From Candidatus Kaiserbacteria bacterium RIFCSPHIGHO2_01_FULL_55_37 (GTDB lineage: Bacteria; Patescibacteriota; Minisyncoccia; Phycocordibacterales; UBA2100), in the NCBI GenBank assembly GCA_001781175.1, contig MFKY01000034.1, positions 1 through 34,939 of the forward strand: a DNA stretch of 34,939 nucleotides, written 5' to 3'. Below, one piece after another: positions 14,729 to 22,656 of this stretch. A model generated the notes under the pieces. That model did not search any database. It was not told the DNA's origin and saw only the letters and a program-made list of their open reading frames with translations. The position numbers and the translations under genes were made by a program. The stretch's first letter is position 1; each line of letters starts with the position of its first letter.

Positions 14729-16153
14729 ATGAGACCCGACTCCGAGGTGCTCGTTACGTTCCCCGGCCGGATTCTTATTGTCGGTTTCGGCAGCATAGGT
14801 ACCGCGATACTCCCGCTCATCCTTCGGCATATTGGCATTCCGCGGGAACGCATCAGCATCATCACGGCCGATGAGCATGGGTCTGAAATCGCAAAGAAAG
14901 AGGACATCAGTTTTTGCATAGAACCGCTGACCAAGACCGGTTATAAGGACACCATAGACAAGTACCTCGGTCCGGGAGATTTCCTGCTGAATTTGTCGGT
15001 TTATGTCTCGTCGGTCAGCATCGTCGAGCACTGTCAGAAGAGAGGCATTCTCTATCTCGACACGGTGGTTGACGGATGGGAAGAGGAGTTTTCAAACCCT
15101 GACTGGACGCTTTCAGAGAAATCCAACTACGGGTTCAGAGAGCGGTTGCTCGCACTAAAAAAGTCTAGCACCTCCGACGTAACGTCCGTATCGGCCCATG
15201 GAGCAAACCCCGGCATCGTGTCCCATTTCGTCAAACAAGCACTCCTCAACATCGCACACGATACCGGATTCCCGACACCTGTTCCGCAATCAAGGGAGGA
15301 GTGGGCAGGCCTGATGCAAAATCTCGGCGTGAAAGTCGTCCATGTCGCTGAGTACGATTCCCAAGTCTCTCGCGAGCCGAAGAAAGTCGGAAGATTCGAG
15401 AACACCTGGTCCATCGACGGCTTCTACACTGAGGGAATATGCCAGCCCTGCGAGCTAGGATGGGGCACCCACGAAAAGCACTGGCCGAGCGACGCACACA
15501 AGCACGGCTACGGCTGCGGGGCGGCGATTTATCTCGACCGCCCGAGTGCCGCGACGCTCGTCCGGACGTGGACGCCCGAGCACGGTACCTTTTTCGGCCG
15601 CATTATAACGCACAGCGAATCCATTTCGATTGCCGATTACTTCACGCGCCGTGAAGGGGAGAAGCTTGTCTACCGGCCGACCGTCCACTACGCCTACCGC
15701 CTTTGCGATGCGGCCATTCTTTCCGCGGAGGAGTGCATGGGTAATCACTTCGAACTTCAGAAGGAGCAGAAAATTCTGTTGGACGACATCGAAAGCGGCA
15801 TGGACGAGCTCGGCGTCCTTGTCATGGGGCACAAAAAAGGCGCGTATTGGTACGGCTCTCAACTCACTATCGAGAGAACGCGCGAGCTCGCCCCATACCA
15901 GAATGCGACAGGTATGCAGGTCGCCGTCGGTGCGCTCGGAGGGGTGATATGGGCTATGGAGAACCCGCACGCGGGTATCGTCGAAGCCGACGACTTGAAT
16001 TTCAAGCGCATCATGGAGATAGTCGAGCCGTACATGGGGAAAATGGTCGGAAAATACACCGATTGGACGCCGCTCAAGCCGGACGCCGGCACATTCACGC
16101 GCGATGTAGACACGGAGGACCCGTGGCAATTCAAAAATTTTCGCATCAGCTGA
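14729..16153 (+). CDS. hss: Homospermidine synthase-like NAD-dependent enzyme
   Basis: Predicted to join two putrescine units (or putrescine and spermidine) into homospermidine with NAD as transient acceptor. The 474-residue length equals that of bacterial homospermidine synthases. A Rossmann start RILIVGFGSIGTAILPLIL is near residue 14. Other family-like blocks are FLLNLSVYVSSVSIVEHC, ILYLDTVVDGWEE, SAHGANPGIVSHFVKQAL, HVAEYDSQ, CELGWGTHEKHWP and YQNATGMQVAVGALGG. The broader saccharopine dehydrogenase fold group is the fallback. Co-transcribed with the SpeD homologue, which makes a two-step polyamine pathway plausible. It converges with the EamA gene, 9 nt apart. Confidence 0.85.
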   Translation: MRPDSEVLVTFPGRILIVGFGSIGTAILPLILRHIGIPRERISIITADEHGSEIAKKEDISFCIEPLTKTGYKDTIDKYLGPGDFLLNLSVYVSSVSIVEHCQKRGILYLDTVVDGWEEEFSNPDWTLSEKSNYGFRERLLALKKSSTSDVTSVSAHGANPGIVSHFVKQALLNIAHDTGFPTPVPQSREEWAGLMQNLGVKVVHVAEYDSQVSREPKKVGRFENTWSIDGFYTEGICQPCELGWGTHEKHWPSDAHKHGYGCGAAIYLDRPSAATLVRTWTPEHGTFFGRIITHSESISIADYFTRREGEKLVYRPTVHYAYRLCDAAILSAEECMGNHFELQKEQKILLDDIESGMDELGVLVMGHKKGAYWYGSQLTIERTRELAPYQNATGMQVAVGALGGVIWAMENPHAGIVEADDLNFKRIMEIVEPYMGKMVGKYTDWTPLKPDAGTFTRDVDTEDPWQFKNFRIS

Positions 16154-16162
16154 GTAGCCTGT

Positions 16163-17086
16163 TTAGAGATACAGCATAGCGACTCCCGCAATCATGACCG
16201 CGACGGTAAGAGCGCGCTGCGCGATATGTTTTGCCGACCAGGTGATGCCGTGCACGACGTGCGGCGCCGTCAGCGTGGCGATGAGTGCGTACATGAATAC
16301 GAATGCGGGGTGAAATGAATTGACCACGTACACGAGCGCCACCGGCGCCAGCAGAAAGGCGTAATTGAGTATCAGATCCGAGGCGACCATCAAGACTTCT
16401 GCGAGCAGAATAAAGCTCAGGATGTGCGCCGTCTGAAATCTGCTCTTGAAAACGCTCCTGAAGCTGTTGCGGTACATCGGCACTGCGGCGAAGAGCAGAA
16501 GCCCGAATATAGCGATTCCGATGTACTCCCAAAATTGTGTCGTCCAGTAGCCGATGTCGAGTGCCGCCCACTTGAACACGACGCCGCTAACAGCGAGCGG
16601 CAGAGACGCTCCGAGTATCAGCAGCAAACTCCGGCCCTTAATCCGTATATTCTTCCAGGATTGTATCTCCAGTGAAAAGATGACCGTGCCCGCGATGACG
16701 ATAAGCGACCCCGTCAGCTGGCGTAAGGAAAGGGTCTCGCCGAGTACAAGGTAGCCGAGTACGAATGCGAACACGGGCACGACCTGCAGAATGGGAATAC
16801 TCAGAAGCACGTCTTCCGTATCTATGGCGTAGAGATAAAAGAGAAGTGCAATGACGGTCAGACATCCGTTGACGATGAGCACACCGCCCTGAAAGGAAGT
16901 GACGGCAAAAACACCCTGACCGAAGAGGAGAGAGACGGGAATCACGACCGATGCAAAAAGCGATGAGAAAATCACGATCGCCCCGATGCCGCCGTGTTTG
17001 GCATACGAAGCGAGCATGTGTTTGTCTATATAATTTCCCAGCGCCGCAAGGGCGGGCGCGAGCAGTGCTACCGGAAGCCACAGCAT
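16163..17086 (-). CDS. EamA/DMT-family transporter
   Basis: The 307-residue protein has about ten hydrophobic helices in two repeated halves, the EamA layout. The first half contains LAPALAALGNYIDKHMLA and a conserved Pro/Gly loop LSIPILQVVPVFAFVLGYLVLGE. The second half repeats it around HPAFVFMYALIATLTAPHV. Such proteins export metabolites or amino-acid derivatives by proton antiport; the substrate cannot be read from sequence. The start at 17086 (MLWLPVALLAPAL) is preferred over the longer ORF because TACTAT lies 11 nt upstream. It converges on the polyamine genes, so a role in polyamine or precursor export is possible but only inferred. Confidence 0.8.
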   Translation of the reverse strand: MLWLPVALLAPALAALGNYIDKHMLASYAKHGGIGAIVIFSSLFASVVIPVSLLFGQGVFAVTSFQGGVLIVNGCLTVIALLFYLYAIDTEDVLLSIPILQVVPVFAFVLGYLVLGETLSLRQLTGSLIVIAGTVIFSLEIQSWKNIRIKGRSLLLILGASLPLAVSGVVFKWAALDIGYWTTQFWEYIGIAIFGLLLFAAVPMYRNSFRSVFKSRFQTAHILSFILLAEVLMVASDLILNYAFLLAPVALVYVVNSFHPAFVFMYALIATLTAPHVVHGITWSAKHIAQRALTVAVMIAGVAMLYL

Positions 17087-17103
17087 ATGTATCTTGCATA
17101 GTA
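17084..17103 (-). promoter_or_regulatory. -10 box of the EamA gene
   Basis: On the minus strand TACTAT ends 11 nt before the ATG at 17086. It supports the shorter start of the transporter. No Shine-Dalgarno is present. Confidence 0.4.
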
Positions 17104-17162
17104 GCACCGCGGACACCACTGAGTTATGCAGGCCTCTTGCCATAGGCACTAATAAAAGTTGT

Positions 17163-17178
17163 TATACTGAACCGGATG
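17163..17178 (+). promoter_or_regulatory. Leaderless promoter -10 of the histidine kinase
   Basis: TATACT ends 7 nt before the ATG at 17176, with no Shine-Dalgarno. It lies in a divergent intergenic region shared with the EamA gene. Confidence 0.6.
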
Positions 17179-18807
17179 GAATCTTTGTTGTGCCCATGGG
17201 AGAGTCCCGCTTATTTCGTACTCTCCTCCAACGTGCCGCCGCTGCTCTACTATTCCCACTTCGTCGCGGTCGCAGCGGCGCTCATCGTAGGGGTCTACGT
17301 ATTCTTCAAAAACCGCGACTCGCTGACTTCCCGGCTTCTTCTTGTGATGTTCGGCCTGTTCTCCTTTTGGGCGATAGCGGACGTGCTTATTTGGGCGACC
17401 AACAGGTCCGATATCGTACTGTTCTGGTGGTCGCTGCAGGTTCTCGCCGAACCGCTCATGTACGCCCTTGCGTTCTACCTTTTTTATGCGTTTTCGCGCG
17501 GCGGGTTCCCCGCAACCAGAGTTACCGTCGCGATAGCAACACTACTGCTCCCGCTTATCATTTTCGCGCCGACCTACTACAGTCTCGAGGGTATCTACCT
17601 CGCGGATTGTGATGCCGAGGAGGGACCTCTCGCGCTGTATTACACGTATTTCCTCGAGATACTGTTCTCGCTTGGAATTATTGCCTACGCTTTCCTGAGT
17701 TTCTTCAAGACCAAAGACCCGCTGGAGCGCGCCAAAATAGTATATTTCGTCCTCGGACTCCTCGCATTTCTGCTCGCCTTTACCTCGGGAAATATCGTCG
17801 GCAGCATCACGGGGGACTGGGACATCGCCCAGTATGGACTGTTCGGTATGCCTATATTCGTCGGGCTCTTGGCGTATCTCATCGTTCATTACCGCTTATT
17901 CAACGTAAAAGTTTTGGGCGCGCAAGCCCTCGTCCTTACGCTGTGGATGCTCATCGGCTCACTGCTTCTCGTCGTTAAGAGCGATCTCTCCCGTATCATA
18001 TCGTTCGCGACACTCATTTTGGTCGTTTGGTTCGGCATATTGCTCGTCCGGAGCGTGAAGAGGGAAGTCGCACAACGCGAACTGATACAGAAACAGGAGC
18101 AGGAGCTGGAGGTGGTAAATAAGCAGCAGGAAAATCTTCTCCACTTCATCAGCCACGAAATCAAGGGCTACCTGACGAAGAGTGAGGCGGGATTCGCGGC
18201 TATCGCGGAAGGGGATTACGGTGCTATACCCGAGAAACTGAAGACCATGTCGAAAGCTGCGCTCGCCGATGTACGCAAAGGCGTTGATACGGTTATGGAT
18301 ATTCTTTCTGCATCGGACCTGAAAAAAGGAACTGTATCTTTCAAGAGGGATGTGTTCGACTTCCGCGTGGCGGTCAAGGCTATTGTTGCAGAACAGCAAG
18401 TCGCCGCGCAGGCGAAGGGTCTTCAGCTTGACGTGCAGATGACCGACGGGAAGTACCGGATGCAGGGCGACGAGGAAAAAATCCGCGAGCATGTCATCCG
18501 CAACCTCATCGACAACGCTATCCGGTACACGCCGTCCGGCACTATCCACATCGAGCTCTCCGACGGTGACGCGAAGATCCACTTCTCGGTGAAAGACAGC
18601 GGGGTCGGCATCACGCCCGAGGACATGAGCAACCTTTTCACCGAAGGCGGCCACGGCAAAGATTCCATCAAGATTAATGTGCACTCCACGGGTTACGGTC
18701 TTTTCATCGCAAAAGAGGTCGTCGAGGCATCAGGCGGCAAGATATGGGCCGAATCGCAAGGCGCGGGCAAAGGCTCCCGCTTTATCGTGGAACTCCCAGC
18801 CGCATAA
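17176..18807 (+). CDS. Membrane-bound sensor histidine kinase (orphan)
   Basis: The 543-residue protein has an N-terminal membrane domain of about eight helices (residues 15-295), with a layout like the 7TM N-terminal region of some kinases. A coiled-coil linker KQEQELEVVNKQQENLLHF follows. The dimerisation H-box is FISHEIKGYL with the phospho-acceptor at His327. The ATPase domain has the N-box VIRNLIDNAIRYTPSG, G1 FSVKDSGVGI and G2 STGYGLFIAKEVVEASGGKI, all intact. No response regulator is adjacent, and the next gene is trpS. It may signal to a regulator elsewhere. The ligand is unknown. Confidence 0.9.
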   Translation: MESLLCPWESPAYFVLSSNVPPLLYYSHFVAVAAALIVGVYVFFKNRDSLTSRLLLVMFGLFSFWAIADVLIWATNRSDIVLFWWSLQVLAEPLMYALAFYLFYAFSRGGFPATRVTVAIATLLLPLIIFAPTYYSLEGIYLADCDAEEGPLALYYTYFLEILFSLGIIAYAFLSFFKTKDPLERAKIVYFVLGLLAFLLAFTSGNIVGSITGDWDIAQYGLFGMPIFVGLLAYLIVHYRLFNVKVLGAQALVLTLWMLIGSLLLVVKSDLSRIISFATLILVVWFGILLVRSVKREVAQRELIQKQEQELEVVNKQQENLLHFISHEIKGYLTKSEAGFAAIAEGDYGAIPEKLKTMSKAALADVRKGVDTVMDILSASDLKKGTVSFKRDVFDFRVAVKAIVAEQQVAAQAKGLQLDVQMTDGKYRMQGDEEKIREHVIRNLIDNAIRYTPSGTIHIELSDGDAKIHFSVKDSGVGITPEDMSNLFTEGGHGKDSIKINVHSTGYGLFIAKEVVEASGGKIWAESQGAGKGSRFIVELPAA

Positions 18808-18813
18808 GAGCCG

Positions 18814-18843
18814 ACCAGTTTTTTCTGGTATTATAGGCCGATG
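18814..18843 (+). promoter_or_regulatory. Short hairpin fused to the trpS leaderless promoter
   Basis: ACCAG and CTGGT pair around a T-rich loop. The right arm runs directly into TATTAT (an extended-10-like TGGTATTAT), which ends 6 nt before the trpS ATG. The hairpin may terminate kinase transcripts weakly. Confidence 0.5.
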
Positions 18844-19776
18844 CAGCGGCTTTTTACGGGACTCCAGCCTTCCGGCACACTTCACATCGGGAATTATCTC
18901 GGTGCACTGAAGCAGACCGTGGAATTGCTCAAAGATGCCGATGGATTGGTTATGATTGCCGACTACCACGCTCTCACGACCCTGAAAGATCCTGAAGGCC
19001 TTAGAACGAACATCGCCAACGTCGTGCGCGATTATGTCGCTGTCGGAGTGGACCCAAAGAAGACGATTATCTTCCAGCAGTCGTCGGTACTCCAGCACAC
19101 CGAGCTCGCGTGGATATTCGATTGCCTCGTCACCGTGCCCTTCCTTATGCAAGCACACGCGTACAAAGACAAGGTAGCAAAAGGCCTCGATGCCAATGCG
19201 GGACTCTTCACGTATCCGATGCTCATGGCCGCGGATATTTTGCTCTATGATACCGATGTGGTACCCGTCGGCGCGGACCAGAAGCAGCACGTGGAATACA
19301 CGCGCGAGGCGGCGACGAAGTTCAACCTCGCTTTCGGCGAGACTTTCAAGGCGCCCCAAGAAAAGATACTCGACGCGGTCGCTGTAGTACCGGGCACCGA
19401 CGGCAAGAAAATGAGCAAGAGCTACGGCAACACCATTCCGCTCTTCGGCAGCAAAGACGAGATACAAAAGGCGGTGATGAGCATTGTCACCGACTCAAGC
19501 GGCGAGAGTCCCGAGAATGTCTACAACATCCACCGCCTTTTCCGGAGCGGCGACAGTCTCGTAAACCTGTACAAAGAGAACAGAGGTAAATACAAGGCGC
19601 TCAAGGACGCACTCGTCGAGGATATCGAAACGGTGATAGGGCCGATGCGGGAAAGGCGTGCGAGCATCACCGACGCGGATGTGAAGGCGATACTGAAAGA
19701 CGGCGGCGATAGAGCGCGCGAGCAGGCGGAAAAGAAAATGATAGACGTCCGGCGGAAAGTCGGCGTAACGATTTAA
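18841..19776 (+). CDS. trpS: Tryptophanyl-tRNA synthetase
   Basis: A class I synthetase charging tRNA-Trp. The 311-residue product starts RLFTGLQPSGTLHIGNYLGA with the HIGH-type motif HIGN. It contains VPVGADQKQHVEYTREAA and the KMSKS motif in KKMSKSYGNTIPLF, both intact. Length is typical of the compact bacterial enzyme. The stop codon is followed after one base by the leader ORF of aspS, so trpS and aspS may form one transcript. Confidence 0.97.
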   Translation: MQRLFTGLQPSGTLHIGNYLGALKQTVELLKDADGLVMIADYHALTTLKDPEGLRTNIANVVRDYVAVGVDPKKTIIFQQSSVLQHTELAWIFDCLVTVPFLMQAHAYKDKVAKGLDANAGLFTYPMLMAADILLYDTDVVPVGADQKQHVEYTREAATKFNLAFGETFKAPQEKILDAVAVVPGTDGKKMSKSYGNTIPLFGSKDEIQKAVMSIVTDSSGESPENVYNIHRLFRSGDSLVNLYKENRGKYKALKDALVEDIETVIGPMRERRASITDADVKAILKDGGDRAREQAEKKMIDVRRKVGVTI

Positions 19777-19777
19777 T

Positions 19778-19849
19778 ATGGACCCCGTTAGAAGCTTCGA
19801 GAAATGTCTTTCAACAAGTAGATTTACTGGTAACACTTCAATACTATGA
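19778..19849 (+). CDS. Leader ORF of aspS, 23 residues, M-x-P-V-R family
   Basis: Encodes MDPVRSFEKCLSTSRFTGNT and three further residues. It is too short for the ORF track. Its ATG comes one base after the trpS stop. Its TGA overlaps the aspS start in an ATGA, the classical translational-coupling geometry. Codons 2-6 form the left arm of the aspS paired-arm element. The other two leader ORFs (5319, 31057) share the start M-x-P-V-R but nothing after it. Confidence 0.5.
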   Translation: MDPVRSFEKCLSTSRFTGNTSIL

Positions 19850-19865
19850 TGGCTTCTAACGGGGT
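19782..19865 (+). promoter_or_regulatory. Paired-arm 5' element, aspS copy
   Basis: ACCCCGTTAGAAGC (19782-19795) is the exact reverse complement of GCTTCTAACGGGGT (19852-19865), with a 56-nt loop. The aspS start codon is the last part of the loop, and the right arm encodes A-S-N-G-V at the protein N-terminus. Confidence 0.75.
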
Positions 19866-21270
19866 GGACCGGACATTCATCAAAGACTTGGCAGAGCATG
19901 TAGGGGAGTCGGTCCTTATCAAAGGCTGGGTATCCGTACGGCGCGACCAGGGCAAGATGGTCTTTTTTGATTTCCGCGATATGACGGGTACGGTGCAGGG
20001 GCTTGTCACTCCAGGGGCTGCCGCGATGGACACCGCCAAAAATACCGCGCGCGAATCCGTTGTCGCCATTACCGCAACCGTACAGGAGCGCCCCGGCAAG
20101 AATGCGCAAGCGGGGAAGCAGAATGGCAACATCGAACTCCTTATTCAGGAAATCGAAGTATTGAGCCCCGCGGCAGTGCTGCCGTTTGAGGTCAATGAGG
20201 ACACTGCGGGCATCGGCGAGGAGAGCCGTCTCGCGTACCGCTATCTCGACCTTCGTGGCGAGCGCATGCAGCGCAATATCCGCCTTCGCAGCGAGCTTGT
20301 GCAGCGATGCCGCGAATATCTATTCGGGGAAAAGTTTACCGAAATAGAGACCCCTCTCCTTACCGAATCAACCCCCGAAGGCTCGCGCGATTTCGTCGTA
20401 CCTTCACGACTGCACCCCGGCAAATTCTATGCGCTGCCGCAATCACCCCAGCAATACAAACAGCTTCTCATGGTCGGTGGTTTCGAGCGCTACTTCCAGA
20501 TTGCGCGCGCCGTGCGCGACGAAGACCTGCGCGCGGACCGCGGCTTCGAGCACACTCAAATAGATATTGAAATGTCGTTCGTATCGCAGGAAGACGTGAT
20601 GAGTACCGTCGAAGCGATGATTACGCGGACCGTCGAAGCGATGGGATACGTCGTCAAAGAGAAGCCGTTCCCGCGCTTCACCTACGCCGAGGCCATGGAA
20701 AAATTCGGAGCGGACAAATTCGACCTTCGAACGCCGGAGGATAAAGAAAAGGGCGTCCTCGCATACGCGTGGATCCATAAGTTCCCATTCTTCGAAAAAA
20801 TTCCCGAAGGCGGATGGACGTTCACTCACAACCCCTTCTCGATGCCTACTCCCGAGCATGTCGAACAGCTTCTCGCGAAGAAAGACGTGGGCGATATCCT
20901 TACGACTCAATACGACCTCGTCTGCAACGGGTACGAAGCGGGCGGCGGTAGCATCCGCGCGCATAAGCCGGAGATTCTCAAAGCGGTCTACGAAACGATG
21001 GGTTACTCCGCGGGGGAGACGGAGGAGCGTATCGGGCATATGCTGAAAGCATTCGAATTCGGCGTCCCGCCCCACGGGGGAATCGCTCTCGGCGTCGAAC
21101 GCCTGGTCATGAACCTCACGGGCGAAACACATCTGCGCGAGGTCCAAGCGTTCCCCATGACACGCGGCGGCCAGACTTCCGTCATGAAAGCGCCCAAAGA
21201 GCTGACGCCGGACCAGCTCGCCGAGCTTGGCATCCAGATATCACCAAAACCGAAACACGAGCCCCGTTAG
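19846..21270 (+). CDS. aspS: Aspartyl-tRNA synthetase lacking the GAD insertion
   Basis: A class II synthetase. The anticodon-binding OB domain starts at DLAEHVGESVLIKGWVSVRR. The catalytic core shows YRYLDLRGERMQ, FTEIETPLLTESTPEGSRDF, HPGKFYALPQSPQQYKQLL, RAVRDEDLRADR and the motif-3 region GIALGVERLVM. The residues that normally flank the bacterial GAD insert are joined directly (DLRTPEDKEKGVLAYAWIHKF), so this roughly 110-residue domain is missing and the protein is 474 residues. The start at 19846 or 19849 is fixed by overlap with the leader ORF. The N-terminal MMASNGV comes from the paired-arm element. It is followed by scpA, and the aspS stop codon lies in the left arm of the scpA element. 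Confidence 0.96.
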   Translation: MMASNGVDRTFIKDLAEHVGESVLIKGWVSVRRDQGKMVFFDFRDMTGTVQGLVTPGAAAMDTAKNTARESVVAITATVQERPGKNAQAGKQNGNIELLIQEIEVLSPAAVLPFEVNEDTAGIGEESRLAYRYLDLRGERMQRNIRLRSELVQRCREYLFGEKFTEIETPLLTESTPEGSRDFVVPSRLHPGKFYALPQSPQQYKQLLMVGGFERYFQIARAVRDEDLRADRGFEHTQIDIEMSFVSQEDVMSTVEAMITRTVEAMGYVVKEKPFPRFTYAEAMEKFGADKFDLRTPEDKEKGVLAYAWIHKFPFFEKIPEGGWTFTHNPFSMPTPEHVEQLLAKKDVGDILTTQYDLVCNGYEAGGGSIRAHKPEILKAVYETMGYSAGETEERIGHMLKAFEFGVPPHGGIALGVERLVMNLTGETHLREVQAFPMTRGGQTSVMKAPKELTPDQLAELGIQISPKPKHEPR

Positions 21271-21359
21271 AGGTTCGCCTTACGGTCATCAGAACCTTAA
21301 TTACCCATGGAACCACAAGGCTCAAATCATACTCACGCTCAACAGGTCTCTAATGGGGT
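21261..21359 (+). promoter_or_regulatory. Paired-arm 5' element, scpA copy (wobble-paired)
   Basis: Starting at 21261, GCCCCGTTAGAGGTT can pair with GGTCTCTAATGGGGT (21345-21359). All 15 positions pair if five G-U wobbles are allowed, with a 69-nt loop. On DNA these arms would be imperfect; on RNA they form a continuous helix. The left arm contains the aspS stop codon, the scpA start (21307) is in the loop, and the right arm encodes V-S-N-G-V. Confidence 0.65.
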
Positions 21360-22083
21360 GACCGAGCGTTTTTCGTTGAGCACGGAGGCGTACCAAGGGC
21401 CGCTTGAGACGCTCCTCAACATGATAGAGGACCGCAAGATGTCCATTTCAGACATATCGCTCGCCGAGGTGACGGACGCCTATCTCTCGTATGTAGAAAA
21501 ATTACCCGAGCTTCCCCTCGGAGAGACCGCACAGTTTATTCTGGTCGCGTCCACGCTCTTGCTTATCAAATCGCGGGCGCTTCTTCCGTCACTCGAACTT
21601 TCCTCCGATGAACGCGAATCCGTCCAAGAGCTCGAGCGCCGACTCGCGCGGTACGCCGTCATCCGCAAATCAGCAAAGCTGTTGCGGGCCGGCTGGGGAA
21701 CACATCCGGTTCTGCTTGCTCATCGTGCGCCGCAGCGAGAGCCGGTATTCAGCCCGGGCAGCGCCGTACTTGGAACGATAGCGAGCGCCGCTATGCGGCT
21801 CGTGAGCATTTTGCCGAAACCGGAAGCTCTCGCACAGGCCGCGGTCGCGCCAGTCCTCGCGCTTGAAGACGTCATCAAGAGCGTACGCACGCGCCTCATC
21901 ACCGCTATCCGGGCAAGCTTCCGCGAACTTACCAAATCACGCGACCGCAACGAGGTCATCGTCTACTTCCTGGCGACTCTCGAGCTGGTGCGTTCGGGTA
22001 GTGCCAGCGTGACCCAGGAGCGCCTTTTTGAGGATATAACTATCGAACTGGAGAACGTCACCGCCCCGCGCTACGGAATATAA
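21307..22083 (+). CDS. scpA: Segregation and condensation protein A (kleisin)
   Basis: Kleisin subunit of the SMC-ScpAB condensin that organises and segregates the chromosome. The 258-residue protein has the family N-terminal domain YQGPLETLLNMIEDRKMSIS followed by AEVTDAYLSYV. A central variable region leads to a C-terminal winged-helix segment (IVYFLATLELVRSGSASVTQ). About 20 extra residues at the N-terminus (MEPQGSNHTHAQQVSNGVTE) precede the usual start and arise from the paired-arm element. It is followed by scpB after 3 nt. Confidence 0.93.
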   Translation: MEPQGSNHTHAQQVSNGVTERFSLSTEAYQGPLETLLNMIEDRKMSISDISLAEVTDAYLSYVEKLPELPLGETAQFILVASTLLLIKSRALLPSLELSSDERESVQELERRLARYAVIRKSAKLLRAGWGTHPVLLAHRAPQREPVFSPGSAVLGTIASAAMRLVSILPKPEALAQAAVAPVLALEDVIKSVRTRLITAIRASFRELTKSRDRNEVIVYFLATLELVRSGSASVTQERLFEDITIELENVTAPRYGI

Positions 22084-22086
22084 CAT

Positions 22087-22656
22087 ATGGATAATCACCT
22101 CACGGCACGCGCACAGGCATTTCTCTTCAGTGAGGGCGGAGCGCTCACGCTCCGTAAACTCGCACAATTGTTGGAGATAAAAGAGCCGGAGCTCCCGCCG
22201 GTCCTCCATGCGCTCAGCGAGCGGCTCACGGGCACCGGACTTGCACTTGTCCGTACGGACACCGAGGTGTCGCTCGTGGCGGACAAAGAGACGTCGCCCG
22301 CCGTCCAAAAGGCATTCGAGCGCGAGCTGGGCAAAGAGATCGGGGACGCGGGGCTGGAAGTCCTGGCCATCGTCCTCTACCGTGGTCCGTCTACGCGTTC
22401 ACAGATAGATTATATCCGTGGGGTGAACACAAGCTCGACTATCAGGAATCTGCTCGCGCGGGGGCTCGTTGAACGCACGGGAAATCCTGAGGACGGGCGT
22501 GAATATCTGTACCGCCCGACCGTCGAATTACTGGCGCACCTCGGCGTGCGCGAGCGCATAGAACTTCCCAATCATGCGGAAATCTTGGCGGAGCTCAACG
22601 CCTTTGAATCCCGTCCCGCGGAACAATCCCCGGGCGAGCAAACACAACAAGTATGA
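22087..22656 (+). CDS. scpB: Segregation and condensation protein B
   Basis: Winged-helix partner of ScpA in the SMC complex. The 189-residue product has two winged-helix repeats: GGALTLRKLAQLLEIKEPEL in the first, and LEVLAIVLYRGPSTRSQIDY followed by SSTIRNLLARGLVERTG in the second. Length and layout are typical. Its stop codon overlaps the start of the next gene in an ATGA, so the carboxypeptidase is translationally coupled to scpAB. Confidence 0.93.
   Translation: MDNHLTARAQAFLFSEGGALTLRKLAQLLEIKEPELPPVLHALSERLTGTGLALVRTDTEVSLVADKETSPAVQKAFERELGKEIGDAGLEVLAIVLYRGPSTRSQIDYIRGVNTSSTIRNLLARGLVERTGNPEDGREYLYRPTVELLAHLGVRERIELPNHAEILAELNAFESRPAEQSPGEQTQQV

Noticed and set aside
19778-19865. 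T-box riboswitch before aspS
   Set aside because: No T-box sequence, specifier loop or antiterminator pattern is visible in the short gap.
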